This document shows, one piece after another, positions 32,132-41,984 of a stretch of 64,000 nucleotides of DNA; the stretch's first letter is position 1, and the number at the start of each line of letters is the position of its first letter. Below the pieces are notes generated by a model. It made no database searches and was not told where the DNA came from. It worked only from the letters and a program-made list of their open reading frames with translations. The stretch comes from Oscillospiraceae bacterium (GTDB lineage Bacteria > Bacillota > Clostridia > Oscillospirales > Ruminococcaceae), in contig JAEDDN010000007.1 in NCBI GenBank assembly GCA_016298065.1, positions 18,845 through 82,844 on the forward strand. The letters run 5' to 3'. A program made the position numbers and the translations under genes.

Positions 32132-32196
32132 AATGTTTCCTCCATTATATTTATTCCCACAACGGCGGTTTTGCCACCGTTGTTATATACTTTTTA

Positions 32197-33534
32197 TTAT
32201 TTAAGCTTTTCGAGTAAAGCCGCTTTTTGATCTTCATAACCGGGTTTGCCGAGTAGGGCAAACATATTCTTTTTGTAGCTTTCTACTCCCGGTTGGTCAA
32301 ACGGATTTACTCCGAGCAGGTAACCTGAAATTGCACACGCTTTTTCAAAGAAGTATACCATATATCCGAATTCATATTCGTTTATTTGGGGGACTTCCAA
32401 AATGATGTTAGGCGTACCGCCTTCGGTATGTGCTATTACGGTACCTTCAAGTGCTTTGGCGTTTACTACCGACATATTCTGATTTGACAAGAAGTTAAGT
32501 CCGTCGATGTTGTCCTTATCGTCCTTAACAAAAAAGTCGGATTTCGGCTTTTTAATATCAACAACCGTTTCAAACATTATTCTTGAGCCGTCTTGAATAA
32601 ACTGACCCAGAGAATGAAGGTCGGTTGAGAAGGTTGCGCTTGACGGATATATACCCTTTTGGTCTTTGCCCTCGCTTTCGCCGAAGAGCTGTTTAAACCA
32701 TTCGCTCATCATTGTAAAAGCAGGGTCATAACTTACGAGCATTTCCACCGACTTGCCTTTATTCAAAAGAATATTTCTGTAAGCCGCATATTTATAGCAA
32801 TCATTTTTTGAAAGGTCTGTTTCGGTAAGACTGTCGCAGGCAGCTTTTGCGCCTTCCATAATACTGTCGAGGTCACAGCCGCTTACCGCAATCGGAAGTA
32901 AGCCCACCGCAGTAAGTACGGAAAATCTTCCGCCCACGTCGTCGGGGATAACAAAGGTTTCATAACCCTGTTCGTCGGAAAGCTCTTTTAAAGTTCCTCT
33001 TGCCTTATCTGTAGTGGCGTAAATTCTTTCTTTTGAGCCCTGCACACCGTATTTTTGCTCCAAAAGCTCTCTGAATACTCTGAAAGCGAGCGCAGGCTCT
33101 GTAGTAGTACCCGATTTTGAAATGATATTTACCGAAATATCCTTGCCCTCACAGATGTATAAAATCTCATTGAGGTAGGTCGGGTTTATATTACAGCCGA
33201 CAAAGTAAATGTCGGGGGTGTCTTTTTTAAGACTGTTGTAAAGCGGTGAACGCATAAGCTCTATAGCCGCTCTTGCGCCCAGATATGAACCGCCTATTCC
33301 TATAACTATTAAAATATCGGAATCGGATTTTATCTTATCCGCCGCTTTTTTAATTCTTGCAAATTCTTCCTTATCATAATCATTAGGCAAATTAAGCCAG
33401 CCTAAAAAATCGTTGCCTAAGCCTGATTTTTCGTGTAGCATTTTGTGTGCTGTGTTAATCTGCGCTTGCATACCGCCAAGCTCGTGAGCTCTTACAAACG
33501 GCGCTAAATGTTTATCGTTTAAATTAATCGGCAT
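32197..33534 (-). CDS. pgi: Glucose-6-phosphate isomerase
   Basis: The protein (445 aa) interconverts glucose-6-phosphate and fructose-6-phosphate. GIGGSYLGARAA near residue 79, SKSGTTTEPA near residue 138, GGRFSVLTAVGLLP near residue 203 and QLFGESEGKDQKG near 284 are diagnostic of the bacterial Pgi family. The ATG at 33534 with GGAGG is chosen; the in-frame TTG before it is part of that ribosome site. Length is normal for the shorter Firmicute form. Confidence 0.96.
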   Translation of the reverse strand: MPINLNDKHLAPFVRAHELGGMQAQINTAHKMLHEKSGLGNDFLGWLNLPNDYDKEEFARIKKAADKIKSDSDILIVIGIGGSYLGARAAIELMRSPLYNSLKKDTPDIYFVGCNINPTYLNEILYICEGKDISVNIISKSGTTTEPALAFRVFRELLEQKYGVQGSKERIYATTDKARGTLKELSDEQGYETFVIPDDVGGRFSVLTAVGLLPIAVSGCDLDSIMEGAKAACDSLTETDLSKNDCYKYAAYRNILLNKGKSVEMLVSYDPAFTMMSEWFKQLFGESEGKDQKGIYPSSATFSTDLHSLGQFIQDGSRIMFETVVDIKKPKSDFFVKDDKDNIDGLNFLSNQNMSVVNAKALEGTVIAHTEGGTPNIILEVPQINEYEFGYMVYFFEKACAISGYLLGVNPFDQPGVESYKKNMFALLGKPGYEDQKAALLEKLK

Positions 33535-33649
33535 TAAAACTTCCTCCAATGCTACTTTATTATTCTATTAACATCTTACTATACTTTTTGGTATTTTTCA
33601 AGTACCAAAACAGCATTTTTTCATATTTATTTGTCTAAAATGCTATGTA

Positions 33650-34834
33650 CTACATTGTTATCATTTTTTTAAGTAACATCACAAAAGATTTAAACCAAGA
33701 TCGTTTTGCTACGCTTTGGGCAGTAAGAATATCCTCTTTATATACTTCCTCGCCGTCAACTGTCACTACTATCTCGCCGACAACCTGATTTTTATCAACC
33801 GGAGCCGTTACCTCTTCGCTCAAATTTATGCTGTAATCAACTGTGGGCTTCTCGCCTTTTTTTATCATCATCGGCTCTAATTCTATCTTGGGCTTTTTTA
33901 ATTTTACCGTATCGCTCATACCCCTTATGACCTTTACATCATCAAGGGTAATGTCCTCAATTTCGGGAGTATATGTACAAAAATTATCAAAGCCCCAGTC
34001 GAGCAAGCTTTCCATATCGCTGTTTCGCTCTTTTATGGTGTCCGAGCCTAAAATAACGCCGATAATGGTCATACCGTTTTTGGTGGCCGCCGCACTCAGA
34101 CAGTATTTTGCCGCCTCGGTGTAACCTGTCTTTATTCCTATACAGCCGTCATAAGAACGAACAAGCTCGTTTGAGTTTCGCATAACATACTGTCTTTCGC
34201 CCTCACGAATCGGATATAAATTTGTGGAGGTGAATTGTGTGGCGTCCTTAAAGGACAAAAAATACTTTGACATAAGCGCTATATCGTAAGCGCTGGTGTA
34301 GTGGTTATCCTCAGGAAGTCCCGACGGATTTAAAAAGTTTGTGTCCACCATTCCGAGCTCTTTTGCACGGGTATTCATAAGATCCACAAAAGAAAGCTCG
34401 TCGCCTGCAATAAACTCTGCCGCCGCTACGGCAGAATCGTTTGCGGAGGCAACCGCAATCGACATCATAATGTCGTATAAGCTCATCTGCTCGCCTACTT
34501 CAAGATAAATCTGCGAGCCGCCCATTGACGAAGCGTTTTCGCTCGCCGTCACCATATCCTCATAGCTTATTTTGCCCTGTGACACCTGCTCGAGTACAAG
34601 CGCCATAGTCATAATTTTAGTAACCGAAGCAGGCGGAAGCTGTTCGTGAGAATTTTTCTCATAAAGCACCTTGCCCGACACAGCGTCTATTAAAACCGCA
34701 GAGCGAGCGTTTGTGGAATACTCACTAAGTGATGAGGTATCGGCAGTATCACCATCGCCCTCGGCAAACACCGTTACACCGAAAGCAAACGTTATATTTA
34801 ATGCAAGAATTAACGACAGTATCTTTTTTAGCAC
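33650..34834 (-). CDS. D-alanyl-D-alanine carboxypeptidase (penicillin-binding protein, DacF-like)
   Basis: The protein (394 aa from GTG at 34834) trims the last D-Ala of peptidoglycan stem peptides outside the membrane. A signal peptide covers residues 1-25, ending near VFAEG. The serine-peptidase motifs are SVTK at 70-73, SAN at 130-132 and KTG at 235-237. The C-terminal ~120 residues are the beta-rich PBP5-C domain plus an amphipathic helix (SFVMLLKKMITM) for membrane contact. GGAG eight bases upstream supports the GTG. The layout fits DacF or DacA; which one cannot be decided here. Confidence 0.92.
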   Translation of the reverse strand: MLKKILSLILALNITFAFGVTVFAEGDGDTADTSSLSEYSTNARSAVLIDAVSGKVLYEKNSHEQLPPASVTKIMTMALVLEQVSQGKISYEDMVTASENASSMGGSQIYLEVGEQMSLYDIMMSIAVASANDSAVAAAEFIAGDELSFVDLMNTRAKELGMVDTNFLNPSGLPEDNHYTSAYDIALMSKYFLSFKDATQFTSTNLYPIREGERQYVMRNSNELVRSYDGCIGIKTGYTEAAKYCLSAAATKNGMTIIGVILGSDTIKERNSDMESLLDWGFDNFCTYTPEIEDITLDDVKVIRGMSDTVKLKKPKIELEPMMIKKGEKPTVDYSINLSEEVTAPVDKNQVVGEIVVTVDGEEVYKEDILTAQSVAKRSWFKSFVMLLKKMITM

Positions 34835-34928
34835 ATATATCACTCCAAGCACAAAATATTGCAATAATATCAGTTCAAGTATATGCAGTATTATAACAAA
34901 AAATAATCCTAAAATAAATAGTGAAGTT

Positions 34929-34959
34929 AAAAAAATATCCGCAGAGATTATCTGCGGAT
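34929..34959 (-). terminator. Terminator after the zinc-ribbon gene
   Basis: ATCCGCAGA and its complement form a stem followed on the minus strand by ATTTTTTT. It lies upstream of the carboxypeptidase gene. Confidence 0.88.
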
Positions 34960-35014
34960 ATATAAAAGTTATTATCAATTACGCTTTAAGGCTTTATGTG
35001 ATATTTTTACAAAC

Positions 35015-35650
35015 TTAATGCTGTTGCTGAGAATGTTGTGCTTCAATCGCCAAGAAAGCTTTTTCATTGCTCATAACAAATCCTCTTGTTACAAAACCGA
35101 AAGCACTTCCTATAACGCCAACTACTCCGCCGAATAGAATATTATAAATTAAGTTAACAATTCTTGGCGCAACCGGCTCATATTTTGCCACTATTCCTAC
35201 CGGGCTGGTCAAAATATTTTTTGCATATTTAAGATCTTCCATTGAAGTGCGTATATTTATTGTCGCAATTATGAATAAAATAACACCTGTTATAAGAGGA
35301 ACGATGTACTCTTCCACGTCATAATACCACGATATCATATTTATAACATTTCCTATATAGAAGATTCCGATTATGTACTGAGCAACCGCAACACCAATCC
35401 AGACATATCCCTCGATTTTAATTTTACTCGAAAGTTGATCTATAAGAGATTTGGGATTAGCATAAGTGTTTTGATAACTAACACCATTCTGGTTAGGGGT
35501 ATACGCAGTATTTTGATTATATGCCTGCTGGTTAGCAGTATTAGTGTTAACGTTGCCGGCAGTAGACTGTTGTCCATTTACCGACTGACCGCAAGAAGGA
35601 CAAAATGCCGTACCTTCCGCAATTTGATTTCCGCATTTTGAACAAAACAT
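35015..35650 (-). CDS. Zinc-ribbon membrane protein
   Basis: The protein (211 aa) begins with a zinc ribbon, MFCSKCG then FCPSCGQ (Cys3, Cys6, Cys17 and Cys20), followed by an Asn/Gln-rich linker to about residue 62 and three hydrophobic segments over about 77-190. Such proteins are common in Clostridia and usually unassigned. It is last in a possible two-gene unit with the PH-domain gene and ends at a clear terminator. Membrane insertion is likely; function is unknown. Confidence 0.78.
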   Translation of the reverse strand: MFCSKCGNQIAEGTAFCPSCGQSVNGQQSTAGNVNTNTANQQAYNQNTAYTPNQNGVSYQNTYANPKSLIDQLSSKIKIEGYVWIGVAVAQYIIGIFYIGNVINMISWYYDVEEYIVPLITGVILFIIATINIRTSMEDLKYAKNILTSPVGIVAKYEPVAPRIVNLIYNILFGGVVGVIGSAFGFVTRGFVMSNEKAFLAIEAQHSQQQH

Positions 35651-35719
35651 AATTTATATCTCCTTTAATTATAATAAGTATTTAATACTGCTCTATATTT
35701 AAAGCAATTCCTACTTGTT

Positions 35720-36094
35720 TTAGCTTATTTGCTGTATAACATACTGAATAATCTGATCTCTTACCTCTTTATGTTTTGAGCCACTAAGAGAGAAATGATA
35801 TGTTTCACCATTTTTCAAGCGAAATTGTAATCCAGATGCCATAAACTGCCCTTTAGCTTCTGCAATACTTTCCACATCATCTATGTTGCAACTGTGAAAA
35901 TCTATTGAAGCAGATGCCGCAATTCCAATAATACCTCTTCCCAACACATTCATAGCAGTTGATTTTTCCCATATAATTCTTTGATTTGTTATTGCCAAAT
36001 ACCCATTTTCTCTTAGCCCGTTCATTAATGTTCCAATTTGCGGAGAAACAACAATACTTTCATTTGCTTGCATAGGAGTTTTTAATTGTTTCAT
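35720..36094 (-). CDS. PH-like domain protein of unknown function
   Basis: The 124-residue protein resembles bacterial PH/GRAM-type domains: LAITNQRIIWEKST near residue 33 is the usual strand pair, and FRLKNGETYHFSLSG near residue 90 the later strands, ending in a C-terminal helix (EVRDQIIQYVIQQI). No membrane segment is seen. GGAGG precedes the ATG. Together with the zinc-ribbon gene and the divergent XRE gene it forms a small patch between conserved operons. Confidence 0.68.
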   Translation of the reverse strand: MKQLKTPMQANESIVVSPQIGTLMNGLRENGYLAITNQRIIWEKSTAMNVLGRGIIGIAASASIDFHSCNIDDVESIAEAKGQFMASGLQFRLKNGETYHFSLSGSKHKEVRDQIIQYVIQQIS

Positions 36095-36221
36095 TTAAGC
36101 CCGCCTCCTTTTTACTTTTTTCTTGATTATAACATTCAATTTGTTGTTTGTCAATTCTTTTCGTGGTTTTTCAAGAATAATTATATTACTCTCATTTAAA
36201 ATAATAAAGAGGTGAACAAAT

Positions 36222-36560
36222 ATGAAATTTGGCGAAATATTACGATCACTCTTAGACGATAACGGCATAACGCAGAAACAGCTGGCAAACGATTTGAATA
36301 TAGCTGCAACCACAATTGGAAATTATGTTAGATGTCTAAGAGAACCGGATTTTGAAATATTAAAGCTTTTAGCTGCTTATTTTAATGTAACCACAGACTA
36401 TTTATTGGATTTTCAGTCCGGTATTGAAAAAGACCACAGCGAAGAAGAACTACTGCGACTATACCGTATCTTACCGACAGATAAAAAAGAAATGCTATTA
36501 GAACAAGGAAAACTATTAGTTCGGTTACAGTTAAAAAATGATGTACACTCCTCAAAATAA
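36222..36560 (+). CDS. XRE-family regulator
   Basis: The protein (112 aa) has one HTH_3 domain at residues 1-65, with ITQKQLANDLNIAATTIGNYVR at 16-37 and the usual YFNVTTDYLLDF, then a helical C-terminal tail with LLRLYRILPTDKKEML that often mediates dimers. It is divergent from the PH-domain gene and likely regulates that pair. AGAGGTG is the ribosome site. Confidence 0.88.
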   Translation: MKFGEILRSLLDDNGITQKQLANDLNIAATTIGNYVRCLREPDFEILKLLAAYFNVTTDYLLDFQSGIEKDHSEEELLRLYRILPTDKKEMLLEQGKLLVRLQLKNDVHSSK

Positions 36561-36590
36561 TACTTTAGTCTATATAAGCTAAATATAAAT

Positions 36591-36628
36591 AAAAAAACCG
36601 TCCGATAAAAATTATCGGACGGTTTTTG
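36591..36628 (+). terminator. Bidirectional terminator between XRE and argF
   Basis: AAAAACCGTCCGATAA, a 3-nt loop and its complement make a long stem with A-run and T-run flanks. It ends both the XRE gene and the arginine operon. Confidence 0.92.
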
Positions 36629-36630
36629 TG

Positions 36631-37548
36631 TTAACCCTTATCGTTTTCCAAAAGCTTTACAAGTACTGCTTTTTGAGCGTGCAGTCTGTTTTCTGCTTCG
36701 TCAAAAATCTCTTTTGCGTGAGCCTCAAAAACCTTAGCGGTTATTTCTTCTTCTCTGTGTGCAGGCAAGCAGTGCATTACCATAGCGTCAGCCTTTGCTA
36801 CGCTTAGAACATCGTCGTTTATCTGATAGCCCTTAAACACTTCTTTTCTCTTTTGCGCTTCGCCTTCCTGTCCCATAGAAGCCCAAACGTCAGTCAATAA
36901 AACGTCTGCGTCTTTAGCGGCAAGCATTATGTCGTCTGTTAAGGTAAAGTTATCAAAGCCTTTTGCAAACTCTAACACCTCATCGGCAGGGTGATAACCC
37001 TCAGGGCAGGCAACCGACGCAGCCATACCTACCTTTAAGCCGCCTACTATAAGCGAGTTTGCCATATTGTTACCGTCGCCTATATAGCACATTTTAAGCC
37101 CGTCAAAGCTTCCCTTATATTCTCTTATGGTCATAAGGTCAGCGAGTACCTGACACGGATGTGAAAAATCGGTTAAGCCGTTTATTATCGGGATAGAGCC
37201 GTATTTCGCCAAATCCTCAACCTCTTTTTGTTCAAAGGTTCTTATCATAATTCCGTCGAGGTATCTTGACAAAACTCTTGCAGTATCTTCAACCGGCTCG
37301 CCTCGTCCTATTTGCAGGTCGTTTGAGCTTAAAAACAAAGCCTGACCGCCAAGCTGATACATACCTGTTTCAAAGGATACACGAGTTCTTGTGGAGGACT
37401 TTTGGAATATCATACCCAAGGTTTTTCCCTTTAATCTTTTATGCTCAATATCGTAAAGATTTTCATACTTTAGCTGGTCGGCTAGGTTTAATATCTCGAT
37501 TATATCCTCTTTGTCGAGGTCGAGCATTTTTAACAAATGATTTTTCAT
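36631..37548 (-). CDS. argF: Ornithine carbamoyltransferase
   Basis: The protein (305 aa) makes citrulline from ornithine and carbamoyl phosphate. SSTRTRVSFE near residue 50 binds carbamoyl phosphate, HPCQ near 130 and HCLPAHR near 260 complete the active site. It is the last gene of the argGHCJBDF operon, 42 nt after argD, and ends at a shared terminator. Confidence 0.96.
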   Translation of the reverse strand: MKNHLLKMLDLDKEDIIEILNLADQLKYENLYDIEHKRLKGKTLGMIFQKSSTRTRVSFETGMYQLGGQALFLSSNDLQIGRGEPVEDTARVLSRYLDGIMIRTFEQKEVEDLAKYGSIPIINGLTDFSHPCQVLADLMTIREYKGSFDGLKMCYIGDGNNMANSLIVGGLKVGMAASVACPEGYHPADEVLEFAKGFDNFTLTDDIMLAAKDADVLLTDVWASMGQEGEAQKRKEVFKGYQINDDVLSVAKADAMVMHCLPAHREEEITAKVFEAHAKEIFDEAENRLHAQKAVLVKLLENDKG

Positions 37549-37590
37549 ATTCTATCTCCATTCTGCTGTCTGTTTTAAAGACGGCTGTTT

Positions 37591-38760
37591 TTAGCTTTGT
37601 AATACCTCTGCAAGTATTTTAATGCCTTTTTCAAGCTCTTCAAAGGTTATGGTAAGCGGCGGAAGAAGCCTTACCTTTTCCTTTGCGGTGAGGACTAAAA
37701 GTCCGTTTTCAACGCACTTAGCCGCTATATCCTTTGAGCTTTTGCTTTTAAGGGTTATTCCTATCATAAGCCCCAGCCCCGATATATCCAAAACCTCATC
37801 TAAAGGCAAAAGCTTATCCTTTATGTACTGCGACTTTTTAACTACCTCGTCTAAAAAGCTTTTATCACTTATTTTATCCACACATACGTTGCTTCCTGCG
37901 CAGACTACGGGGTTTCCGCCAAAGGTAGTGCCGTGATCGCCGTAAGACAATACGTTTGATACCTTACTACTGCAAAGTACTGCGCCTATCGGCAGTCCTC
38001 CGCCCAAGCCTTTTGCAAGGGTTGTAAGGTCAGGGGTTATATTAAAATACTCGCTTGCCAAAAACTTACCTGTTCTGCCTATACCTGTCTGCACTTCGTC
38101 CGCTATAATAAGAACATCTTTTTTATCGCAAAGCGACTTAACTTCCTTAATAAATTCTGCGTTCATAGGCAGTACACCGCCCTCGCCCTGTACAGGCTCA
38201 AACATTACGGCACATACCTTATCATCAAGCTTTGCTTTAAAGTCCTCTATGTCGTTAGCCTTTACAAAATCAAAGCCCTCTGTAAACGGGAAAAAGTAGT
38301 TGTGAAAAACGTCCTGTCCCGTTGCGGCAAGAGTTGTAACCGTTCTGCCGTGAAAGGAATTTACAAAGCATAAGATTTTATTTCTGCCTAAACCATATTT
38401 ATCGAAGCTATACTTTCTTGCAATCTTTATTGCGCCCTCGTTTGCCTCTGCGCCCGAATTTGCAAAGAAAACCTTATCGTAGCCCGTAATAAAACAAAGC
38501 TTTTTTGCAAGCTTAATATCAGGCTCGGTGTAAAAAAGGTTGCTTGTGTGTTGCAAGCTTTTTGCCTGCTCGGCTACGGCGTTTGCCCAATCGTCATCTG
38601 CAAAGCCTAAGGAATTTACCCCGATACCCGAGGTTAAATCTATATATTCCTTACCGTTTTCATCATAACAGGTGGCGTTTTTACCCTTTACAATCAAAGC
38701 GTCAAAGCGTGAGTAGGTATTTACTATATACTGCTTATCTTTAGCTTTTAAATCACTCAT
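37591..38760 (-). CDS. argD: Acetylornithine aminotransferase
   Basis: The protein (389 aa) is a PLP-dependent class III aminotransferase converting N-acetylglutamate semialdehyde to N-acetylornithine. The PLP lysine is in LTTLAKGLGGGLPIGA near residue 235, with IADEVQTGIGRTG near residue 203 and NSFHGRT near 128. It may also serve lysine synthesis. Its gene is 17 nt after argB. Confidence 0.95.
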   Translation of the reverse strand: MSDLKAKDKQYIVNTYSRFDALIVKGKNATCYDENGKEYIDLTSGIGVNSLGFADDDWANAVAEQAKSLQHTSNLFYTEPDIKLAKKLCFITGYDKVFFANSGAEANEGAIKIARKYSFDKYGLGRNKILCFVNSFHGRTVTTLAATGQDVFHNYFFPFTEGFDFVKANDIEDFKAKLDDKVCAVMFEPVQGEGGVLPMNAEFIKEVKSLCDKKDVLIIADEVQTGIGRTGKFLASEYFNITPDLTTLAKGLGGGLPIGAVLCSSKVSNVLSYGDHGTTFGGNPVVCAGSNVCVDKISDKSFLDEVVKKSQYIKDKLLPLDEVLDISGLGLMIGITLKSKSSKDIAAKCVENGLLVLTAKEKVRLLPPLTITFEELEKGIKILAEVLQS

Positions 38761-38777
38761 TTTTATCCTCCTTAACC

Positions 38778-39635
38778 TTAGATGAACATAGTTCCTATGC
38801 CCTTGCTTGAGAACATTTCTATTAAAATTGAGTGCTCTATTCTGCCGTCAATGATAAATGACTTATCTACGCCACGACGTACAGCCTCAACGCAACATTC
38901 TATCTTAGGAATCATACCGCCCGATATAATGCCCTGTCTCATAAGGTTAGGTACTTCGCTTACGTTAACCTGCGGAATTAAGGTGCTCTCATCGTCCTTA
39001 TCACGCAAAAGACCCTTTATATCGGTCATCAAAATTAAATTTTTAGCCTTGAGTTCCGAAGCGATTTTTGAAGCGGCAGTATCTGCGTTTATGTTATAAA
39101 CATTTCCCTTGTCGTCGGTTGCAACGGTTGATATTACAGGAATATAGCCGTTATCGAGTGCATCCAAAACAAGCTTTGTATTAACCTCGGTTATGTTTCC
39201 GACATAACCTAAATCAACCTCGCCTTTTTTCTTTTTGCACTTTAACATTCCGCCGTCTATACCGCAAAGACCCAAAGCCTTTCCGCCGTGACGGTTTAAA
39301 AGCGAAACGAGGTCTTTATTTACCTTACCTGCCAAAACCATCTGTACTATCTCGGCAGTTTCCTTATCGGTATATCTTAAGCCGTTTATAAACTTGCTTT
39401 CCTTGCCTATCTTTTTTAAATGCTCGGTTATTTCAGGGCCGCCGCCGTGCACAAGCACTACCTTTATGCCTACCGATGACAAAAGCACAACATCGGTCAT
39501 AACAGCCTGCTTTAAAACCTCGGAGGTCATAGCGTTTCCGCCGTATTTTACTACTACAACCTTATTATTGTACTCTTGGATATACGGCAGCGCATTTATA
39601 AGTATCTGCGCCCTTATAGAATTAGATATTTCCAC
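38778..39635 (-). CDS. argB: Acetylglutamate kinase
   Basis: The protein (285 aa) phosphorylates N-acetylglutamate. It has VVKYGGNAM near residue 28, VHGGGPEI near 62 and GGMIPKIECC near residue 240. The N-terminal helix (about residues 1-22) is the kind found in hexameric, arginine-inhibited kinases, so feedback by arginine is likely. It is 16 nt after argJ. Confidence 0.95.
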   Translation of the reverse strand: MEISNSIRAQILINALPYIQEYNNKVVVVKYGGNAMTSEVLKQAVMTDVVLLSSVGIKVVLVHGGGPEITEHLKKIGKESKFINGLRYTDKETAEIVQMVLAGKVNKDLVSLLNRHGGKALGLCGIDGGMLKCKKKKGEVDLGYVGNITEVNTKLVLDALDNGYIPVISTVATDDKGNVYNINADTAASKIASELKAKNLILMTDIKGLLRDKDDESTLIPQVNVSEVPNLMRQGIISGGMIPKIECCVEAVRRGVDKSFIIDGRIEHSILIEMFSSKGIGTMFI

Positions 39636-39651
39636 TTTGTTTTCCCTCCGT

Positions 39652-40890
39652 TTATGTTCTGTAGTCTCCGTTTATTTTAACGTAATCATAGGTTAAATCA
39701 CAACCCCAAGCAACTGCCTTAGCGTCGCCGTCGGAAAGATTTACTATGATTTTTATTTCGTCCTCGCTTAAAATTTTAAGTGCTTTTTCTTCGCTGAACT
39801 CAACGCCAAAGCCGTCTTTACAAACCTGTACCGAGCCTGCCTTTGAAGAAAGGATTACCTCAACGCCGTTTATATTAAGCTTTGCCTCAGAGTAACCGAT
39901 AGCACATAAAATCCTGCCCCAGTTTGCGTCCTTGCCGAACATAGCGCATTTAAAAAGACTTGAGGTGATAACGCTTTTTGCTACTGTTTTTGCGTTTTTA
40001 ACGTCACACGCACCTGTAACCACACACTCTAAAAGCTTTGTAGCGCCTTCGCCGTCAGCGGCAATCATTCTCGACAAATTCATAAGCACAACATAAAGTG
40101 CGTTTACAAAGGTTTTATAGTCCTCGCTGTCAGGCTCTGAAATATGCTTATTACCGCTAAGACCCGACGCCAAAATAACACAGTTATCGTTTGTAGAAGT
40201 ATCGCCGTCAACGCTTACCATATTAAAGGTATCGTCAACTACTGCTTTAAGCGCCTTAGCGAGCAATTTATCCGAAATGTCAACATCGGTAGTAAGAAAG
40301 CAAAGCATTGTCGCCATATTAGGATGTATCATACCGCTTCCCTTAGCCATACCGCCTAATTTGCAAACTGTGTCGCCTAATTTAAATTCTACCGCAAACT
40401 CTTTTTTAACCGTATCGGTTGTCATAATAGCTTCAGCCGCATCTAAGTTGCCGTTTTCGCAAAGCGCTTTGGCTAATTTATTCATATTATCGGCTATAGG
40501 CTCTATCGGTAAAATCTGACCTATAACGCCTGTTGAAGCAACCACAACGTCGCTTGCCTTTATACCTAAGGCAGAGGCGGTAAGCTTACACATTGTTATA
40601 GCTTTTTGCTCGCCGTCGGCATTACAGGTGTTGGCATTACCGCTGTTGCAGATAACAGCCTGTGCCTTGCCGTTTTCAAGATTTCTCTTTGTTACAATTA
40701 AAGGTGCGCCCTTTACTTTATTTTGTGTGTAAACGGCCGCTGCACTGCATATCTTTTCGCTGTAAATTAAAGCTAAGTCTTTTTTATCTTTATTCTTTCT
40801 TATGCCGCAATGTATGCCTGAAGCCTTAAAGCCCTTTGCGGCGCAAACTCCGCCCTCACAAGCTTCAAAGCCCTTATAATTTATACTCAT
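39652..40890 (-). CDS. argJ: Bifunctional glutamate N-acetyltransferase / amino-acid acetyltransferase
   Basis: The protein (412 aa) moves the acetyl group from N-acetylornithine to glutamate and can also acetylate glutamate with acetyl-CoA, closing the cyclic pathway. It is made as a precursor that cuts itself before the Thr in HPNMATMLCFLTTD (near residue 191), which becomes the N-terminal nucleophile of the beta chain. GVIGQILP near residue 121 forms the oxyanion region. The absence of argA and argE in the operon agrees with the cyclic route. Confidence 0.95.
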   Translation of the reverse strand: MSINYKGFEACEGGVCAAKGFKASGIHCGIRKNKDKKDLALIYSEKICSAAAVYTQNKVKGAPLIVTKRNLENGKAQAVICNSGNANTCNADGEQKAITMCKLTASALGIKASDVVVASTGVIGQILPIEPIADNMNKLAKALCENGNLDAAEAIMTTDTVKKEFAVEFKLGDTVCKLGGMAKGSGMIHPNMATMLCFLTTDVDISDKLLAKALKAVVDDTFNMVSVDGDTSTNDNCVILASGLSGNKHISEPDSEDYKTFVNALYVVLMNLSRMIAADGEGATKLLECVVTGACDVKNAKTVAKSVITSSLFKCAMFGKDANWGRILCAIGYSEAKLNINGVEVILSSKAGSVQVCKDGFGVEFSEEKALKILSEDEIKIIVNLSDGDAKAVAWGCDLTYDYVKINGDYRT

Positions 40891-40938
40891 AATTTTCTCC
40901 GTTCCGCCATTTTTTAAAAAATAGCAATTTACTGCCCC

Positions 40939-41982
40939 TTAAAATGCAGGCGGTATTAAATCAATTCCCTCATCTTCGTTTAATGAAAACATTATATTCA
41001 TATTCTGAACTGCCTGACCTGCCGCACCCTTTACCATATTGTCTATGGTCGATACGATAACAAGGCGGTTTGTTCTGTTGTCAAGATGAAGCGATATGTC
41101 GCAGTAGTTTGAAAACTTCACATTTTTTAAGTTAGCGACTTCGCCTTTATCTAAAACACGCACAAACTTTTCGTCTTTATAAAAGTCTTTATAAAGCTTT
41201 ATTATATCGTCTTGAGTCATATTCTCGTTTAAGGTTACATATATAGTCGACACTATGCCTCTGTTTACAGGCAAAAGATGCGGTACAAAGGTCACCTTTA
41301 CGTTTTCTCCCGAAAGCTCCGATAAGGTCTGCTCTATTTCGGGGGTATGTCTGTGACTTGCTACCTTATAAGGCGAAAACGCCTCGTTACAGTCGGGATA
41401 ATGAGTAGTTTGCGAAAGCCCACGACCTGCTCCGGTAACGCCGCTTTTTGAGTCTATAATGATAGTGTCAAGATTTGCTTTTTTGCTCTTTACTATAGGT
41501 GCCAGTCCTAAGCCTATGCTTGTAGGATAACAGCCCGGATTTCCGATAATGGTAATATCCTTTGTAATGTTAGCCCTGTGAAGCTCGGGTATACAGTACT
41601 GAGACTTTTTATGAAGCTCTTTATCGTTATAGTCAAGACCGTACCACTCGTTATAGTCTTTTTCGTCCTTAAGTCTAAAGTCAGCGCCCAAGTCGATAAA
41701 TTTCTTGCCCTTTAATTCGGCTTTTTTTGCGATAGCCTCGCAAAGTCCGTGCGGAAGTGACGCAAAGATAACGTCGCAGTTATCAATGACCTTATCCTCG
41801 TTTACCAAAACATCGTCACAGATATTTTTAAGCGACGGATAAACCTCGCTTACGCTTTTACCCTCAAAGCTTACCGAGCTTATTGCCGTCAAGGTTACAT
41901 AAGGGTGTTTTAAAAGTATTCTTATAAGCTCTACTCCTGCATAACCGGTAGCACCGATAATGCCTGCTTTTATCTTTTGCAT
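40939..41982 (-). CDS. argC: N-acetyl-gamma-glutamyl-phosphate reductase
   Basis: The protein (347 aa) reduces N-acetylglutamyl phosphate with NADPH. GATGYAGVEL at residues 10-19 is the dinucleotide loop and GNPGCYPTS near residue 146 holds the catalytic cysteine. Its start is 2 nt after argH. Length and motifs are those of the type 1 enzyme. Confidence 0.96.
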   Translation of the reverse strand: MQKIKAGIIGATGYAGVELIRILLKHPYVTLTAISSVSFEGKSVSEVYPSLKNICDDVLVNEDKVIDNCDVIFASLPHGLCEAIAKKAELKGKKFIDLGADFRLKDEKDYNEWYGLDYNDKELHKKSQYCIPELHRANITKDITIIGNPGCYPTSIGLGLAPIVKSKKANLDTIIIDSKSGVTGAGRGLSQTTHYPDCNEAFSPYKVASHRHTPEIEQTLSELSGENVKVTFVPHLLPVNRGIVSTIYVTLNENMTQDDIIKLYKDFYKDEKFVRVLDKGEVANLKNVKFSNYCDISLHLDNRTNRLVIVSTIDNMVKGAAGQAVQNMNIMFSLNEDEGIDLIPPAF

Positions 41983-41984
41983 TG

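Noticed and set aside
32163..32180. Hairpin AACGG-GG with CC-CCGTT between pgi and the P-loop gene as a terminator.
   Set aside because: No T-run follows on the transcribed strand; it is kept only as a note on the intercistronic gap.
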